Of a DNA stretch of 50,209 nucleotides, positions 24,989 through 33,028 are shown in pieces. A model generated the notes under the pieces. The model searched no databases. It was given only the letters and a program-made list of their open reading frames with translations, and was not told the DNA's origin. Each line of letters starts with the position of its first letter. Within the stretch, counting starts at the first letter, position 1. The position numbers were made by a program, and so were the translations under genes. The stretch is from contig JBPCKA010000112.1 in assembly GCA_051004735.1 (NCBI GenBank), forward strand, positions 1 to 50,209, written 5' to 3'. Origin of the DNA: Euzebya sp051004735 (lineage in GTDB: Bacteria > Actinomycetota > Nitriliruptoria > Euzebyales > Euzebyaceae).

Positions 24989-26539
24989 GTGAAGGGGCCG
25001 GCGCCCAGACCTGGACCGGTCACTTCCGACCTGCTCGCCAACAGGTATGTCCTTGAGGAACACATCGCCACGGGCGGCATGGCCGCGGTGTGGCGGGCGC
25101 ACGACGAGGTCCTGGCGCGGACCGTCGCCATCAAGATCCTGCATGATGACCTGTCCCGCCAGGACACCATCCGTGAGCGCTTCCGGCGGGAGGCCGTGGC
25201 GGCCGCAAAGCTGGTGCACCCAGGCATCGTGTCGCTGTTCGACACCGGTGTGGACTCCGACCGTGTCTATCTGGTGATTGAGTACATCGAGGGACAGACG
25301 CTGGCCCAGATTTTGCAGTCGGAGGTCCTTGAACCTGGGGAGGTGGCCCGCATCGCCAGCCGGGCCGCAGCCGGTCTGGCCCATGCCCATGGTCGCGGCA
25401 TCATTCATCGCGACATCAAACCCGCCAACGTGCTGATCTCCGCCGACGGACAGGTCAAGGTCACCGACTTCGGCATCGCGAAGGCTGCCCGCGACTCCAC
25501 GCTGACCGACACCGACCGTGTGATGGGCACGGCGGCCTATGTCGCCCCCGAGCAGTTGCAGGGCCAGCCCATCGACGCTCGCACCGACCTGTACGCGCTG
25601 GGACTGGTGATGTATGAGGCCATGACCGGCCAACGAGCCTTTCCCGGCACCGACCCGGTGACGGTGGCCCAGGCCCGGCTGAGCACCGGCCCCCTGCACC
25701 CACGCCAACAGCGGGCCGACATTCCCCGTGGGCTGGATGAGCTCGTCGCGGCCCTGACGGCTCCCGCGCCCGAGGATCGCCCTGCCTCGGCCGCGCAGGT
25801 GGTCGAATTGTTGCGTCCGTACCAAAGTGGCCCGTCGTTGCCGCCACCATTGGACCCCGTGGAGCTCGATACCGACGACGGATCGATCCGGGCGGAGCTG
25901 AAGTGGTTGGCGCCGGTGGGCGCGCTGCTGCTGCTGGCATCGGCGCTGGTCGGTGTCGGGATCCTGGGCGGTGTCATCGACGATGGTCAAATCTCCTCAG
26001 TCATTGCCCAGGTCGTCGAACCAGCCCCTGTCGCCCCCGCACCCGGGCGTAACCAGCAGTCCACCACCGACGATCAGGTGGCCACCGAATCGGTGCCACT
26101 GACCACGGTCGCCGCCTTTGACCCACAGGGCGATATCGACGAGCGCAACGCGTTCCTGGGAAACCTCATCGACGGCGCTCCCGCAACGATCTGGGCCACA
26201 GAGCGCTACAACACGGCCGCGTTCGGCGGTCTGAAGGACGGTGTGGGGTTCCAGTTGGATCTGGGCGGGCCACGCATCCTGACCGAAGTGATCCTGGATG
26301 TCCCACGGGGGGGCTTCGACGTGGAAATACGAGTGGCCGGGCGGGCCGATCCCGACCCGGCCGCCTGGGTGACGGCGGTGGCGATCAACGACATCGGGCG
26401 TGGCCGTACGGCCTATCCCCTCAGCGAGAATCCGCAGGCTCGGTATGTCCTCATCTGGATCACAGGTGACCTGCAGCCCTTCGAAACGGGCTTTCGTGCA
26501 GAGATTGGTGAGATTCGGGTCCAGGCTTTGGCATCCTGA
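24989..26539 (+). CDS. Membrane Ser/Thr protein kinase with discoidin-like ectodomain
   Basis: 516 residues from the GTG at 24989. The Hanks-type kinase domain (about 15-275) has a glycine loop IATGGMAAVW, Lys49 in VAIKIL, Asp142 in HRDIKPAN and Asp160 in DFG, so the catalytic residues are intact. A membrane helix lies near 308-330 (PVGALLLLASALVGVGILGG), then a linker and a C-terminal ectodomain (about 380-516) with NLIDGAPATIW and FQLDLGGPRILTEVIL, resembling F5/8-type C (discoidin) domains. No PASTA repeats occur. In M. tuberculosis the equivalent module is a pseudokinase fused to MviN that binds FhaA. A start at GTG 24917 is a possible alternative; CACAAT six bases before 24989 suits a leaderless start. 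Confidence 0.88.
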   Translation: MKGPAPRPGPVTSDLLANRYVLEEHIATGGMAAVWRAHDEVLARTVAIKILHDDLSRQDTIRERFRREAVAAAKLVHPGIVSLFDTGVDSDRVYLVIEYIEGQTLAQILQSEVLEPGEVARIASRAAAGLAHAHGRGIIHRDIKPANVLISADGQVKVTDFGIAKAARDSTLTDTDRVMGTAAYVAPEQLQGQPIDARTDLYALGLVMYEAMTGQRAFPGTDPVTVAQARLSTGPLHPRQQRADIPRGLDELVAALTAPAPEDRPASAAQVVELLRPYQSGPSLPPPLDPVELDTDDGSIRAELKWLAPVGALLLLASALVGVGILGGVIDDGQISSVIAQVVEPAPVAPAPGRNQQSTTDDQVATESVPLTTVAAFDPQGDIDERNAFLGNLIDGAPATIWATERYNTAAFGGLKDGVGFQLDLGGPRILTEVILDVPRGGFDVEIRVAGRADPDPAAWVTAVAINDIGRGRTAYPLSENPQARYVLIWITGDLQPFETGFRAEIGEIRVQALAS

Positions 26540-26574
26540 CCTGACCCGATGCCCCCCCTCGACACGATCACGCC

Positions 26575-27168
26575 GTGACCGATTTTTCTGCGGCCCAAAG
26601 TGACGAAGAACTCCTTGCGGCTTTCGTCGCCGGGGATGACCGTGCCTACGCAACACTGCTGCACCGCTACGAACGACGGGTCTTCGGGATCTGCTACCGC
26701 TACTTCGGTGACGCGACCGACGCACAGGACGCCGCCCAGGACGCCTTCCTCACGCTGTACCGCAAGGCCGACACCTTCCGGGGCGGCTCGAAGTTCTCCA
26801 CCTGGATGTATCGGGTCACGACCAACGCCTGCAATGACCTGGGCCGCAAGCGTTCCCGTCGGCCACGCAAGGCCGATGCGGTGCTTGAGGACCTGCATGT
26901 TGCCGACGCTGGAGACCCGATCGGGCAGCGGTTGCTGGCCCTGGAGCTACGCGAAGCACTGCTGCAACTCGAGCCGGAGTACCGCGACGCCGTCGTCGGA
27001 CACACTGTCGAGGGACGTCCCTACCACGAGATCGCCCAGGATGCGGGCGTCGCGGTGGGCACTATCAAATCGCGGGTACATCGTGGTCACGCCAAGCTGG
27101 CTGCCATCCTGTCCAAAGGGGATGCAACGTCGGCGGAACCATCGCGACGTGCCCCACCTCCTACCTGA
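26575..27168 (+). CDS. sigM: ECF RNA polymerase sigma factor, SigM-like
   Basis: 197 residues. Region 2 includes YERRVFGICYRYFGDATDAQ, the core-binding and -10 recognition part (FSTWMYRVTTNACND), and region 4 includes LEPEYRDAVVGHTVEGRPYHEIAQ with IKSRVHRGHAKL as the recognition helix. The neighbour order (murJ-kinase, sigma, anti-sigma, trxB, trxA) matches M. tuberculosis sigM, so the symbol is by position as well as family. It would direct envelope or redox stress genes. A GTG start with CACGAT six bases before it is used; no Shine-Dalgarno is seen. Confidence 0.88.
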   Translation: MTDFSAAQSDEELLAAFVAGDDRAYATLLHRYERRVFGICYRYFGDATDAQDAAQDAFLTLYRKADTFRGGSKFSTWMYRVTTNACNDLGRKRSRRPRKADAVLEDLHVADAGDPIGQRLLALELREALLQLEPEYRDAVVGHTVEGRPYHEIAQDAGVAVGTIKSRVHRGHAKLAAILSKGDATSAEPSRRAPPPT

Positions 27169-27229
27169 CGCCCCCTACCTGACGACGCCCCACCGCCATC
27201 CGCAAGCCCTGAGGAATTGACGTCTGACT

Positions 27230-28360
27230 GTGACAAAGCCCACTGACATCCGCGAACAGCTCGCCGCCTATCTGGTCGGCGAGCTGGACGAGGTTGCCAC
27301 GATTGAGCTGGAAGACCGGATCCACGCCGAGCCGTGGGTGGCCAACCTGGCTGATGACATGGCCGACATGCTGATGGAGCTGGGAACAGTTGATGAGGTG
27401 CAGCCACCCGCCGGATTCGGCGAGCGTCTGCGGCGCGGACTCAGCCAGGAGTTGGGCAACCCCCTGCCCGAACCGTCGTCGTTGGTCTCTGCCGGTGCGG
27501 CAGCGGCAACCGGATGGGCGAAACAGGATCGGCCGGGTGCCGGGCGATCAACCAGCAGCCGCCCACCGGGTGATCGGCCATCCCGGGGCCGATCCTCTGG
27601 ATCGTCGGGGTCCGGGTCCCGCCGGTGGCTGGCCGTTGCCGCAGCCTTCGCGGTTCTGGCGGTTGCAACGGTGACCACCCTGACCAGCACCGGATTCCTT
27701 GGCTCCTCCGAAGACACCGCCGACTTTGCCGGCGAGGCCGACATCGCACTGGACGCCCGGCAGGCCGACGACACAGCCGACGAGAGCCGTGACGACCTCC
27801 GCATCGAGGCCGCTCAGGAGACCCCTGACAGTCTGCTGACCGACGACGGTGTGGCGCCTGCGTCCAACGCGGCAGCTGACTCCGCCGCCGGCGCAGTGCC
27901 CGCGAGCAGCGAAGCCGAGCAGTCAACCACCGACGACGCGGCGACGGATCAGGCCGCGTCTGTCCTGGGCACAGCCGGACGGCCGGCCGTGTTGACGTTG
28001 GGGCCTGTAGCTGACGGCGACGACACCTTGCGTGAGTTGGTCGGCGGGCAGGAGGCCGCCCAGATGCTGCTGGGGACCCCGGCATCCTCCGCCGCCGAAC
28101 TGGCCGTCGCCTACCGAGATGAGATCCTGCGTTCGCAGGACTACGACGACGGAACACCGGCAGGCACCTGTCTGACCGAGGTGCTTGATGACGCGGGGGC
28201 AGACCTGGTACCCGCCGTCGCCGCCCGGGTGGACGTCGAGGGAGGAGCGTCGCTGGCCTTCGCCCTGGTTCGTTCGACCGACGGACAGGTTCTTGACACC
28301 GTTGAGGTGTGGTTGGTGTCGGTGTCTGACTGCGGACTGCAAACCGTGCTCAGCGTCTGA
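27230..28360 (+). CDS. Probable membrane anti-sigma factor (RsmA position)
   Basis: 376 residues. The cytoplasmic N-terminus (DIREQLAAYLVGELDEVATI) resembles the helical anti-sigma domain but lacks the HxxxCxxC zinc motif. A Gly/Ser/Arg-rich linker leads to one membrane helix (about 127-150, WLAVAAAFAVLAVATVTTL), followed by a long acidic Ala/Asp-rich exported stretch and a C-terminal domain (about 255-376) with two Cys residues, in GTCLTEV and VSDCGLQ, that could form a disulfide. Placement right after the sigma gene, as in sigM-rsmA, supports an anti-sigma role. The GTG start has GAGGAA about 13 bases upstream. Confidence 0.72.
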   Translation: MTKPTDIREQLAAYLVGELDEVATIELEDRIHAEPWVANLADDMADMLMELGTVDEVQPPAGFGERLRRGLSQELGNPLPEPSSLVSAGAAAATGWAKQDRPGAGRSTSSRPPGDRPSRGRSSGSSGSGSRRWLAVAAAFAVLAVATVTTLTSTGFLGSSEDTADFAGEADIALDARQADDTADESRDDLRIEAAQETPDSLLTDDGVAPASNAAADSAAGAVPASSEAEQSTTDDAATDQAASVLGTAGRPAVLTLGPVADGDDTLRELVGGQEAAQMLLGTPASSAAELAVAYRDEILRSQDYDDGTPAGTCLTEVLDDAGADLVPAVAARVDVEGGASLAFALVRSTDGQVLDTVEVWLVSVSDCGLQTVLSV

Positions 28361-28477
28361 CCCCACCCGGGTGAGGGCGGAAGAGGTCCTGGAATAGTCT
28401 TTGCGAGGCACTGGTTCAACGACCGGTCGCCTTGAGGTGACTCCATCGCCCCCGACTACGCAGAGCGGACGCAAGAC

Positions 28478-29419
28478 ATGACTGCAGACAGCACCCACGA
28501 CGTCGTGATCATCGGCTCGGGCCCCGCGGGACTGACCGCCGCCCTGTACGCCGCACGCGCTGACCTTGCCCCCCTGGTCATCGAAGGACTTGCCGCCGGG
28601 GGACAACTGATGCAGACCACGGAGGTCGAGAACTTTCCGGGGTTCCCCGACGGTCGCATGGGCCCGGAGTTGATGATGGACTTCCGCAAACAGGCGGAGA
28701 AGTTCGGCACGCAGTTCATGACCCGTGACGTGGACCAGGTGGATTTCAGCGGAGGGTCACCCTTCACCATCACCGTGGGCACCGATCGGATCCTGGCCCG
28801 CACCGTGATCATCTCCACCGGCGCGACCGCACGGTGGCTGGGACTGCCAAACGAGCAGCGACTGATCGGCAAGGGCGTGTCCGCCTGCGCCACCTGCGAC
28901 GGGTTCTTCTTCCGCGACCGTGAACTGGTGGTGGTCGGCGGGGGCGATTCGGCGATGGAAGAGGCGACGTTCCTGACCAAGTTTGCCTCCAAGGTCACCG
29001 TGGTCCACCGCCGTGAAGAACTGCGAGCGTCAAAGATCATGCAGGACCGTGCCCACGCCAACCCCAAGATCGAATTCGTCTGGAACAGCGAGGTGATCGA
29101 GGTCGAAGGTGAGGAGGAGGTCACCGGTGTGGTGCTGCGCGACACGCAGACCTCCGAAACCCGTGGGTTCCCCACGCAAGGGCTGTTCCTGGCGATCGGC
29201 CACGACCCCACCAGTGCCTTGTTCACCGGCCAGATCGACACCGACGGCCAGGGCTACATCCGGGTGGCTGAACCGACGACCGCGACCAACGTCGCAGGAG
29301 TGTTCGCCGCGGGTGACATCACCGACACCATCTACCGCCAGGCCATCAGCGCGGCCGGCCAGGGGTGCAAGGCGGCGATGGACGCCGAGCGCTGGTTGGA
29401 AGCCAGCGCCCACGGGTAG
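28478..29419 (+). CDS. trxB: Thioredoxin reductase
   Basis: 313 residues. The FAD-binding motif GSGPAG is at 13-18, the redox-active CATC is at Cys137-Cys140, the NADPH motif VVGGGDSAMEEA lies near 150-161, and VFAAGDITDTIYRQ near the C-terminus closes the FAD site. It transfers electrons from NADPH to thioredoxin, encoded next. The position after the sigma/anti-sigma pair mirrors M. tuberculosis trxB2. 117 bases upstream hold no gene. Confidence 0.96.
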   Translation: MTADSTHDVVIIGSGPAGLTAALYAARADLAPLVIEGLAAGGQLMQTTEVENFPGFPDGRMGPELMMDFRKQAEKFGTQFMTRDVDQVDFSGGSPFTITVGTDRILARTVIISTGATARWLGLPNEQRLIGKGVSACATCDGFFFRDRELVVVGGGDSAMEEATFLTKFASKVTVVHRREELRASKIMQDRAHANPKIEFVWNSEVIEVEGEEEVTGVVLRDTQTSETRGFPTQGLFLAIGHDPTSALFTGQIDTDGQGYIRVAEPTTATNVAGVFAAGDITDTIYRQAISAAGQGCKAAMDAERWLEASAHG

Positions 29420-29578
29420 GACCTTCACCTGGCTTAACTCTTTGACTGGACCACCCGTCGGTCGGGACGGAATACCCCGGCCACCGCAACCGTTCACCAC
29501 CCTCTCCACCGCCATCACACCCTATCGTCGCTGACACGCAACCCAGACAGTCGCACTGATCTTTGAGGAGTAGCACCA

Positions 29579-29902
29579 ATGAGCAATACCCCGGCCGTAA
29601 CCGACGCCACCTGGGCCCAGGAAGTCCTTGAGGCCGACAAACCGGTTTTGATCGACTTCTGGGCAGAATGGTGTGGCCCGTGCCGGATGGTTGGTCCGGT
29701 CATCGACGAGATCGCCCAGGAACAGCAGGACCACATCAAGGTGGTCAAGTTGAACGTCGACGAGAACCCCGACACTGCCCGCCAGTACCGGGTCATGTCG
29801 ATCCCGACCATACTGGTCGTCTCCGACGGCGTTGAGAAGAAGCGCATCGTCGGCGCCAAGGGCAAGGCCGCCCTGCTGGGAGAGCTGTCAGAATTCCTTT
29901 AA
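29579..29902 (+). CDS. trxA: Thioredoxin
   Basis: 107 residues with the active site WCGPC (Trp31-Cys35), FWAEWCGPCRMVGPVIDEIA, and the cis-proline segment MSIPTILV. It is a general cytoplasmic disulfide reductase and substrate of the adjacent TrxB. TTTGAGGAG precedes the ATG. A 159-base gap after trxB contains TATCGT (29523-29528) as a possible -10, so trxA may have its own promoter. Its stop overlaps the convergent GNAT stop by four bases. Confidence 0.96.
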   Translation: MSNTPAVTDATWAQEVLEADKPVLIDFWAEWCGPCRMVGPVIDEIAQEQQDHIKVVKLNVDENPDTARQYRVMSIPTILVVSDGVEKKRIVGAKGKAALLGELSEFL

Positions 29903-30564
29903 AGCCTGCCCTCATCGACCCGGCCCAGCGGACTTTCCGCCCACGGCCGGGTCTTTGCACGTTCACGCCCTGAGAGCGCCGCGACCACGTCGGCCCATGT
30001 CCCTGCTACCGCCTCCGCCCAACGGGCCGTACGGGCCGTCTCAAAGCGGTAGAGGGGCGTCTCGGAGTCGACGCGGTGCAACTGGAACCCCAGGTGCTCA
30101 AGAAATGCTCCGTCAAGGATGCATGACCCCGGCGACAGCGTGTCCTGGCTGCCAAGCAGGCCGTAGGCCTCGACCGCCTCGTGGCCATTGCCCACGGCCT
30201 CTCGTGCGACGACCTGCAGCAGATGGCGGGCCAGGCCCGCACCCCGATACTCCGGCTCCACCCACATCGTGGACAGGATCAGTGCATCGGCGTCGGGCGA
30301 GGGTCCCAGCAGCCGTCCCCGTTGCATGTGCAGCGTGGGCGCAAACAACGCGAAGGCCACCAAATGGTCATCGCGCCAGATCCCGCGCCCTGGAACGCCC
30401 CACTCCAACTGCACGGCCCGCCACCAGGCATCCTGCGCCGGGGGATCTCCCGGTCGTCCCCCACGCCGCCCCGACGTCGACTGCCAGAACATGCACCCTC
30501 GGCATGGTGTGGGAAGATCATCAAGATCCTCCATCCTGAGCTCTCGCACGCGGTTCGCCATCAT
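29899..30564 (-). CDS. GNAT-family acetyltransferase (Rv3916c position)
   Basis: 221 residues from the ATG at 30564 (MMANRVRELRMEDLDDLP). The acetyl-CoA motif reads MWVEPEYRGAGLARHLLQVV (about 100-119). An N-terminal CRGCMFWQ sequence is conserved in this actinobacterial subfamily, and GFQLHRVDSETPLYRFE follows. The gene sits between trxA and the par genes, as Rv3916c does. The substrate is unknown. AAGGGA lies upstream of the start. The ATG overlaps the stop of a 42-codon ORF (TGATG), suggesting coupled translation. Residues beyond about 175 form a variable charged tail. Confidence 0.82.
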   Translation of the reverse strand: MMANRVRELRMEDLDDLPTPCRGCMFWQSTSGRRGGRPGDPPAQDAWWRAVQLEWGVPGRGIWRDDHLVAFALFAPTLHMQRGRLLGPSPDADALILSTMWVEPEYRGAGLARHLLQVVAREAVGNGHEAVEAYGLLGSQDTLSPGSCILDGAFLEHLGFQLHRVDSETPLYRFETARTARWAEAVAGTWADVVAALSGRERAKTRPWAESPLGRVDEGRL

Positions 30565-30692
30565 CACCGCCGACGTCCCTTGATCGAACGTGTGTTCGGT
30601 ACAATGCTCCACCGGGCCAGCAGAGCCACCCCCACCCCCAGAGTCACGCCCACGATGGTTCGGGTGGCCAGGTGGGAACGGGTGAACAGCAC
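30564..30692 (-). CDS. 42-residue single-pass membrane peptide
   Basis: This short ORF reads VLFTRSHLATRTIV, then GVTLGVGVALLARW as membrane helix, and ends in a basic SIKGRRR tail. Three signs support it: a TATCCT -10 hexamer exactly six bases before the GTG, a stop that overlaps the GNAT ATG (TGATG), and a clean basic-hydrophobic-basic profile. I do not recognise a family. It would make the GNAT enzyme the second gene of a leaderless two-gene transcript. Confidence 0.6.
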   Translation of the reverse strand: MLFTRSHLATRTIVGVTLGVGVALLARWSIVPNTRSIKGRRR

Positions 30693-30698
30693 GGAGCC

Positions 30699-30704
30699 AG
30701 GATA
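30699..30704 (-). promoter_or_regulatory. -10 element for the small membrane peptide and GNAT gene
   Basis: TATCCT on the minus strand ends six bases before the GTG at 30692, the typical leaderless geometry. Confidence 0.5.
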
Positions 30705-30787
30705 CGACCCGGCCCACCGTCGCGACAGCGGTAGCGGTGCACCCCCCAGACCTGAGTGGCCAGCAGGATGGACCGGCGTGGCCCGGT

Positions 30788-30793
30788 TACGCT
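30788..30793 (+). promoter_or_regulatory. -10 element for a leaderless aminotransferase transcript
   Basis: TACGCT ends six bases before the GTG at 30800, divergent from the element at 30699. Confidence 0.5.
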
Positions 30794-30799
30794 GGGCTG

Positions 30800-32032
30800 G
30801 TGAGCTCACCAGATCCGTACCTGCACCGCTATGCCGCGCGGGCAAGGGGCATGACCGCAAGTGAGATCCGGGCCCTGTTCGCCGTGGCGTCACGACCCGA
30901 GATCATCTCACTGGCAGGCGGAAACCCCGACGTGACCGTCCTGGACTTCGACGAGGTCGCGGCCGTCGCGGCCGAGGTCCTGTCCACCCGTGGTGCCACG
31001 GCCCTGCTATACGGCGGTGGCCAGGGATTGCCCGAGATGCGTGAGCAGTTGACCACCGTCCTGGCCGCTGAGGGCATCCATGCCCGCGCCGAGGACCTGG
31101 TGGTCACCACGGGTGGCCAGCAGGCCCTAGACCTTCTCGCTCGACTGTTCATCGATCGTGGGGACGTGATCGTGGCCGAGGGTCCCACCTACGTCGGGGC
31201 GTTGAGCGCCTTCAGCCAGTACGAGCCCCGCGTGGTCCACGTCCCCATGGACGAGCACGGTGTGATCCCCGAGGCGATGGCCCAGACACTCGACCGTCTG
31301 CAAGCCGCGGGGACGCGTCCCAAGATGATCTACACCATCCCCAACCATCAGAACCCGGCCGGTGTGTCGCTGTCCCATGAGCGTCGCCACGAGATTCTTC
31401 GTCTGGCGGAGACCCACGATGTGATGGTCATCGAGGACAACCCCTATGGCCTGCTGGACTTTAAACACGAGACGCGAACACCACTGGTCACCCTGGCGCC
31501 CGAACGGGTCATCTACGTCGGCACCTTGTCCAAGATCTTTGCCCCCGGGGTCCGCACGGGTTGGGTGTTGGCACCCAGGGCCGTACGGGACAAGCTGGTC
31601 CAACTGAAAGAGGCCTCAGACCTGTGCCAGTCCAACGTGACCCAGACGATCGCAGAAGCCTGGTTGCGGACCCAGCCATGGACCCAGCACGTCCGCGCCT
31701 TCACCGAGTTGTACCGCGAACGGTGTGACCAGATGCTGAGCGAGATCGAGGTGTCATTCCCCTCAGAGGCGCAGGTGGCGACGCCCACCGGCGGCATGTT
31801 CACCTGGGTACGGCTGCCAGCGCCGATCGACACCGGTGCAATGCTGCCCCGAGCCCTCAATGCACGGGTCGCCTACGTACCGGGCCGAGGCTTTTATGCC
31901 GACGGTGGTGGTCAGCACGAAATGCGCTTGAACTTCAGCTATGCCAATTCCGAACGCATCCGGGAGGGTATCCGCCGTCTTGGCAAGCTGATCAACGACG
32001 AACTCAGCCTGCTGCACGCCTTCGGCCGCTAG
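30800..32032 (+). CDS. PLP-dependent aminotransferase, class I (2-aminoadipate/MocR-like fold)
   Basis: 410 residues from the GTG at 30800 (SSPDPYLHRYAARARGM). Hallmarks are ISLAGGNPDV near the start, GGQQALDLLARLF, TIPNHQNPAG (PLP contact Asn), VIEDNPYGLL, and the Schiff-base lysine in GTLSKIFAPGVRTGW. This set is typical of LysN/AruH-type aminotransferases that act on 2-aminoadipate, valine or aromatic amino acids. The MocR DNA-binding domain is absent. It is followed by ddl after 11 bases, so an amino acid role in wall precursor supply is possible but not shown. TACGCT six bases upstream supports the start. Confidence 0.88.
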   Translation: MSSPDPYLHRYAARARGMTASEIRALFAVASRPEIISLAGGNPDVTVLDFDEVAAVAAEVLSTRGATALLYGGGQGLPEMREQLTTVLAAEGIHARAEDLVVTTGGQQALDLLARLFIDRGDVIVAEGPTYVGALSAFSQYEPRVVHVPMDEHGVIPEAMAQTLDRLQAAGTRPKMIYTIPNHQNPAGVSLSHERRHEILRLAETHDVMVIEDNPYGLLDFKHETRTPLVTLAPERVIYVGTLSKIFAPGVRTGWVLAPRAVRDKLVQLKEASDLCQSNVTQTIAEAWLRTQPWTQHVRAFTELYRERCDQMLSEIEVSFPSEAQVATPTGGMFTWVRLPAPIDTGAMLPRALNARVAYVPGRGFYADGGGQHEMRLNFSYANSERIREGIRRLGKLINDELSLLHAFGR

Positions 32033-32043
32033 GACTCCCCCCT

Positions 32044-32988
32044 ATGGACCCCCTCAAGATCGCCGTGATCGCCGGCGGGCTGTCGCTTGAACGTGATGTC
32101 AGCCTGCGTTCAGGCAACAGGGTGGCCGCTGCCCTGGAATCCTGCGGTCATGACATCACCCAACTAGACGTCGATCCCTCCCTTATCGACCGGTTGCAGG
32201 ACAACCGGCCCGATGTGGCCTATCTGGCCCTGCATGGGCGTATGGGCGAGGACGGCACCGTTCAGGGGCTGCTTGAGTTGATCGGCATTCCCTTCACCGG
32301 TCCCGACGCCCGGGCCTCGACCCTTGCCTGGGACAAGGGGATTGCAAAGGGAGTCTGGCGGCGTCATGGCATCCCCACGCCGGACTGGATCTCGTTGTCC
32401 TCCGATGCGATCAGGGATCTGGGGGCGGCGCGGATCCTGCCGCAGATCGTCGACCGTCTGGGGCTGCCACTGGTGGTCAAGCCCACCCAGGGAGGCGCCA
32501 GCATGGGCGTGGGTTATGTAAACCTGGCGGATGAATTGACCGATGCGCTCATCGGGTCCTTCCGCTACCACCCCGTGGCGTTGGTTGAGCGGCTGGTGGC
32601 CGGCACGGAGATTGCGATCTCCATAGTCGACGGCGTCGCCCTGCCCGCGGTGGAGATCGAGGTGTCAAGCCCTGACGGCGGTCACCCGCACTATGACTTC
32701 GCCGCCCGCTACACCCCCGGAGCGACCACGCTGCATGCACCCGCCAGGCTGCCGGCCGAGGTGCTGGCGCAAGCCACCTCGGCTGCAATGGCCGCCTATG
32801 AAGAATGTGACGCCCGCCACGTGACCCGGGTGGACCTGATCGTTGACGCTGCCGGAGATCCCTGGCTGTTGGAGCTCGACACCTCACCTGGCATGACCGA
32901 GACCTCGCTGCTGCCCGCGGCCGCGGAGGCTGCCGGTGAGTCGTTCGCTTCGGTGTGTGAGCGGATTGTCCGGGCCGCGATCTCCTAA
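32044..32988 (+). CDS. ddl: D-alanine--D-alanine ligase
   Basis: 314 residues, ATP-grasp fold. The N-terminus IAVIAGGLSLERDVSLRSG carries the conserved Glu-x-x-Val-Ser motif; ALHGRMGEDGTVQGLLEL, FTGPDARAST, VVKPTQGGASMGV (ATP loop) and LELDTSPGMTETSL follow. In most Ddl the metal motif is ExNTxPGMT; here the Asn is Asp. It joins two D-Ala for the peptidoglycan stem in the cytoplasm. It probably shares a transcript with the aminotransferase. A hairpin follows the stop. Confidence 0.92.
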   Translation: MDPLKIAVIAGGLSLERDVSLRSGNRVAAALESCGHDITQLDVDPSLIDRLQDNRPDVAYLALHGRMGEDGTVQGLLELIGIPFTGPDARASTLAWDKGIAKGVWRRHGIPTPDWISLSSDAIRDLGAARILPQIVDRLGLPLVVKPTQGGASMGVGYVNLADELTDALIGSFRYHPVALVERLVAGTEIAISIVDGVALPAVEIEVSSPDGGHPHYDFAARYTPGATTLHAPARLPAEVLAQATSAAMAAYEECDARHVTRVDLIVDAAGDPWLLELDTSPGMTETSLLPAAAEAAGESFASVCERIVRAAIS

Positions 32989-32990
32989 GC

Positions 32991-33005
32991 CGGGGCTTCG
33001 CCCCG
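32991..33005. terminator. Hairpin between convergent ddl and parB
   Basis: CGGGGC-TTC-GCCCCG lies between the two stop codons and can serve both directions. Confidence 0.55.
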
Positions 33006-33028
33006 CACCAATGGCCTGGAGCCGCCGG

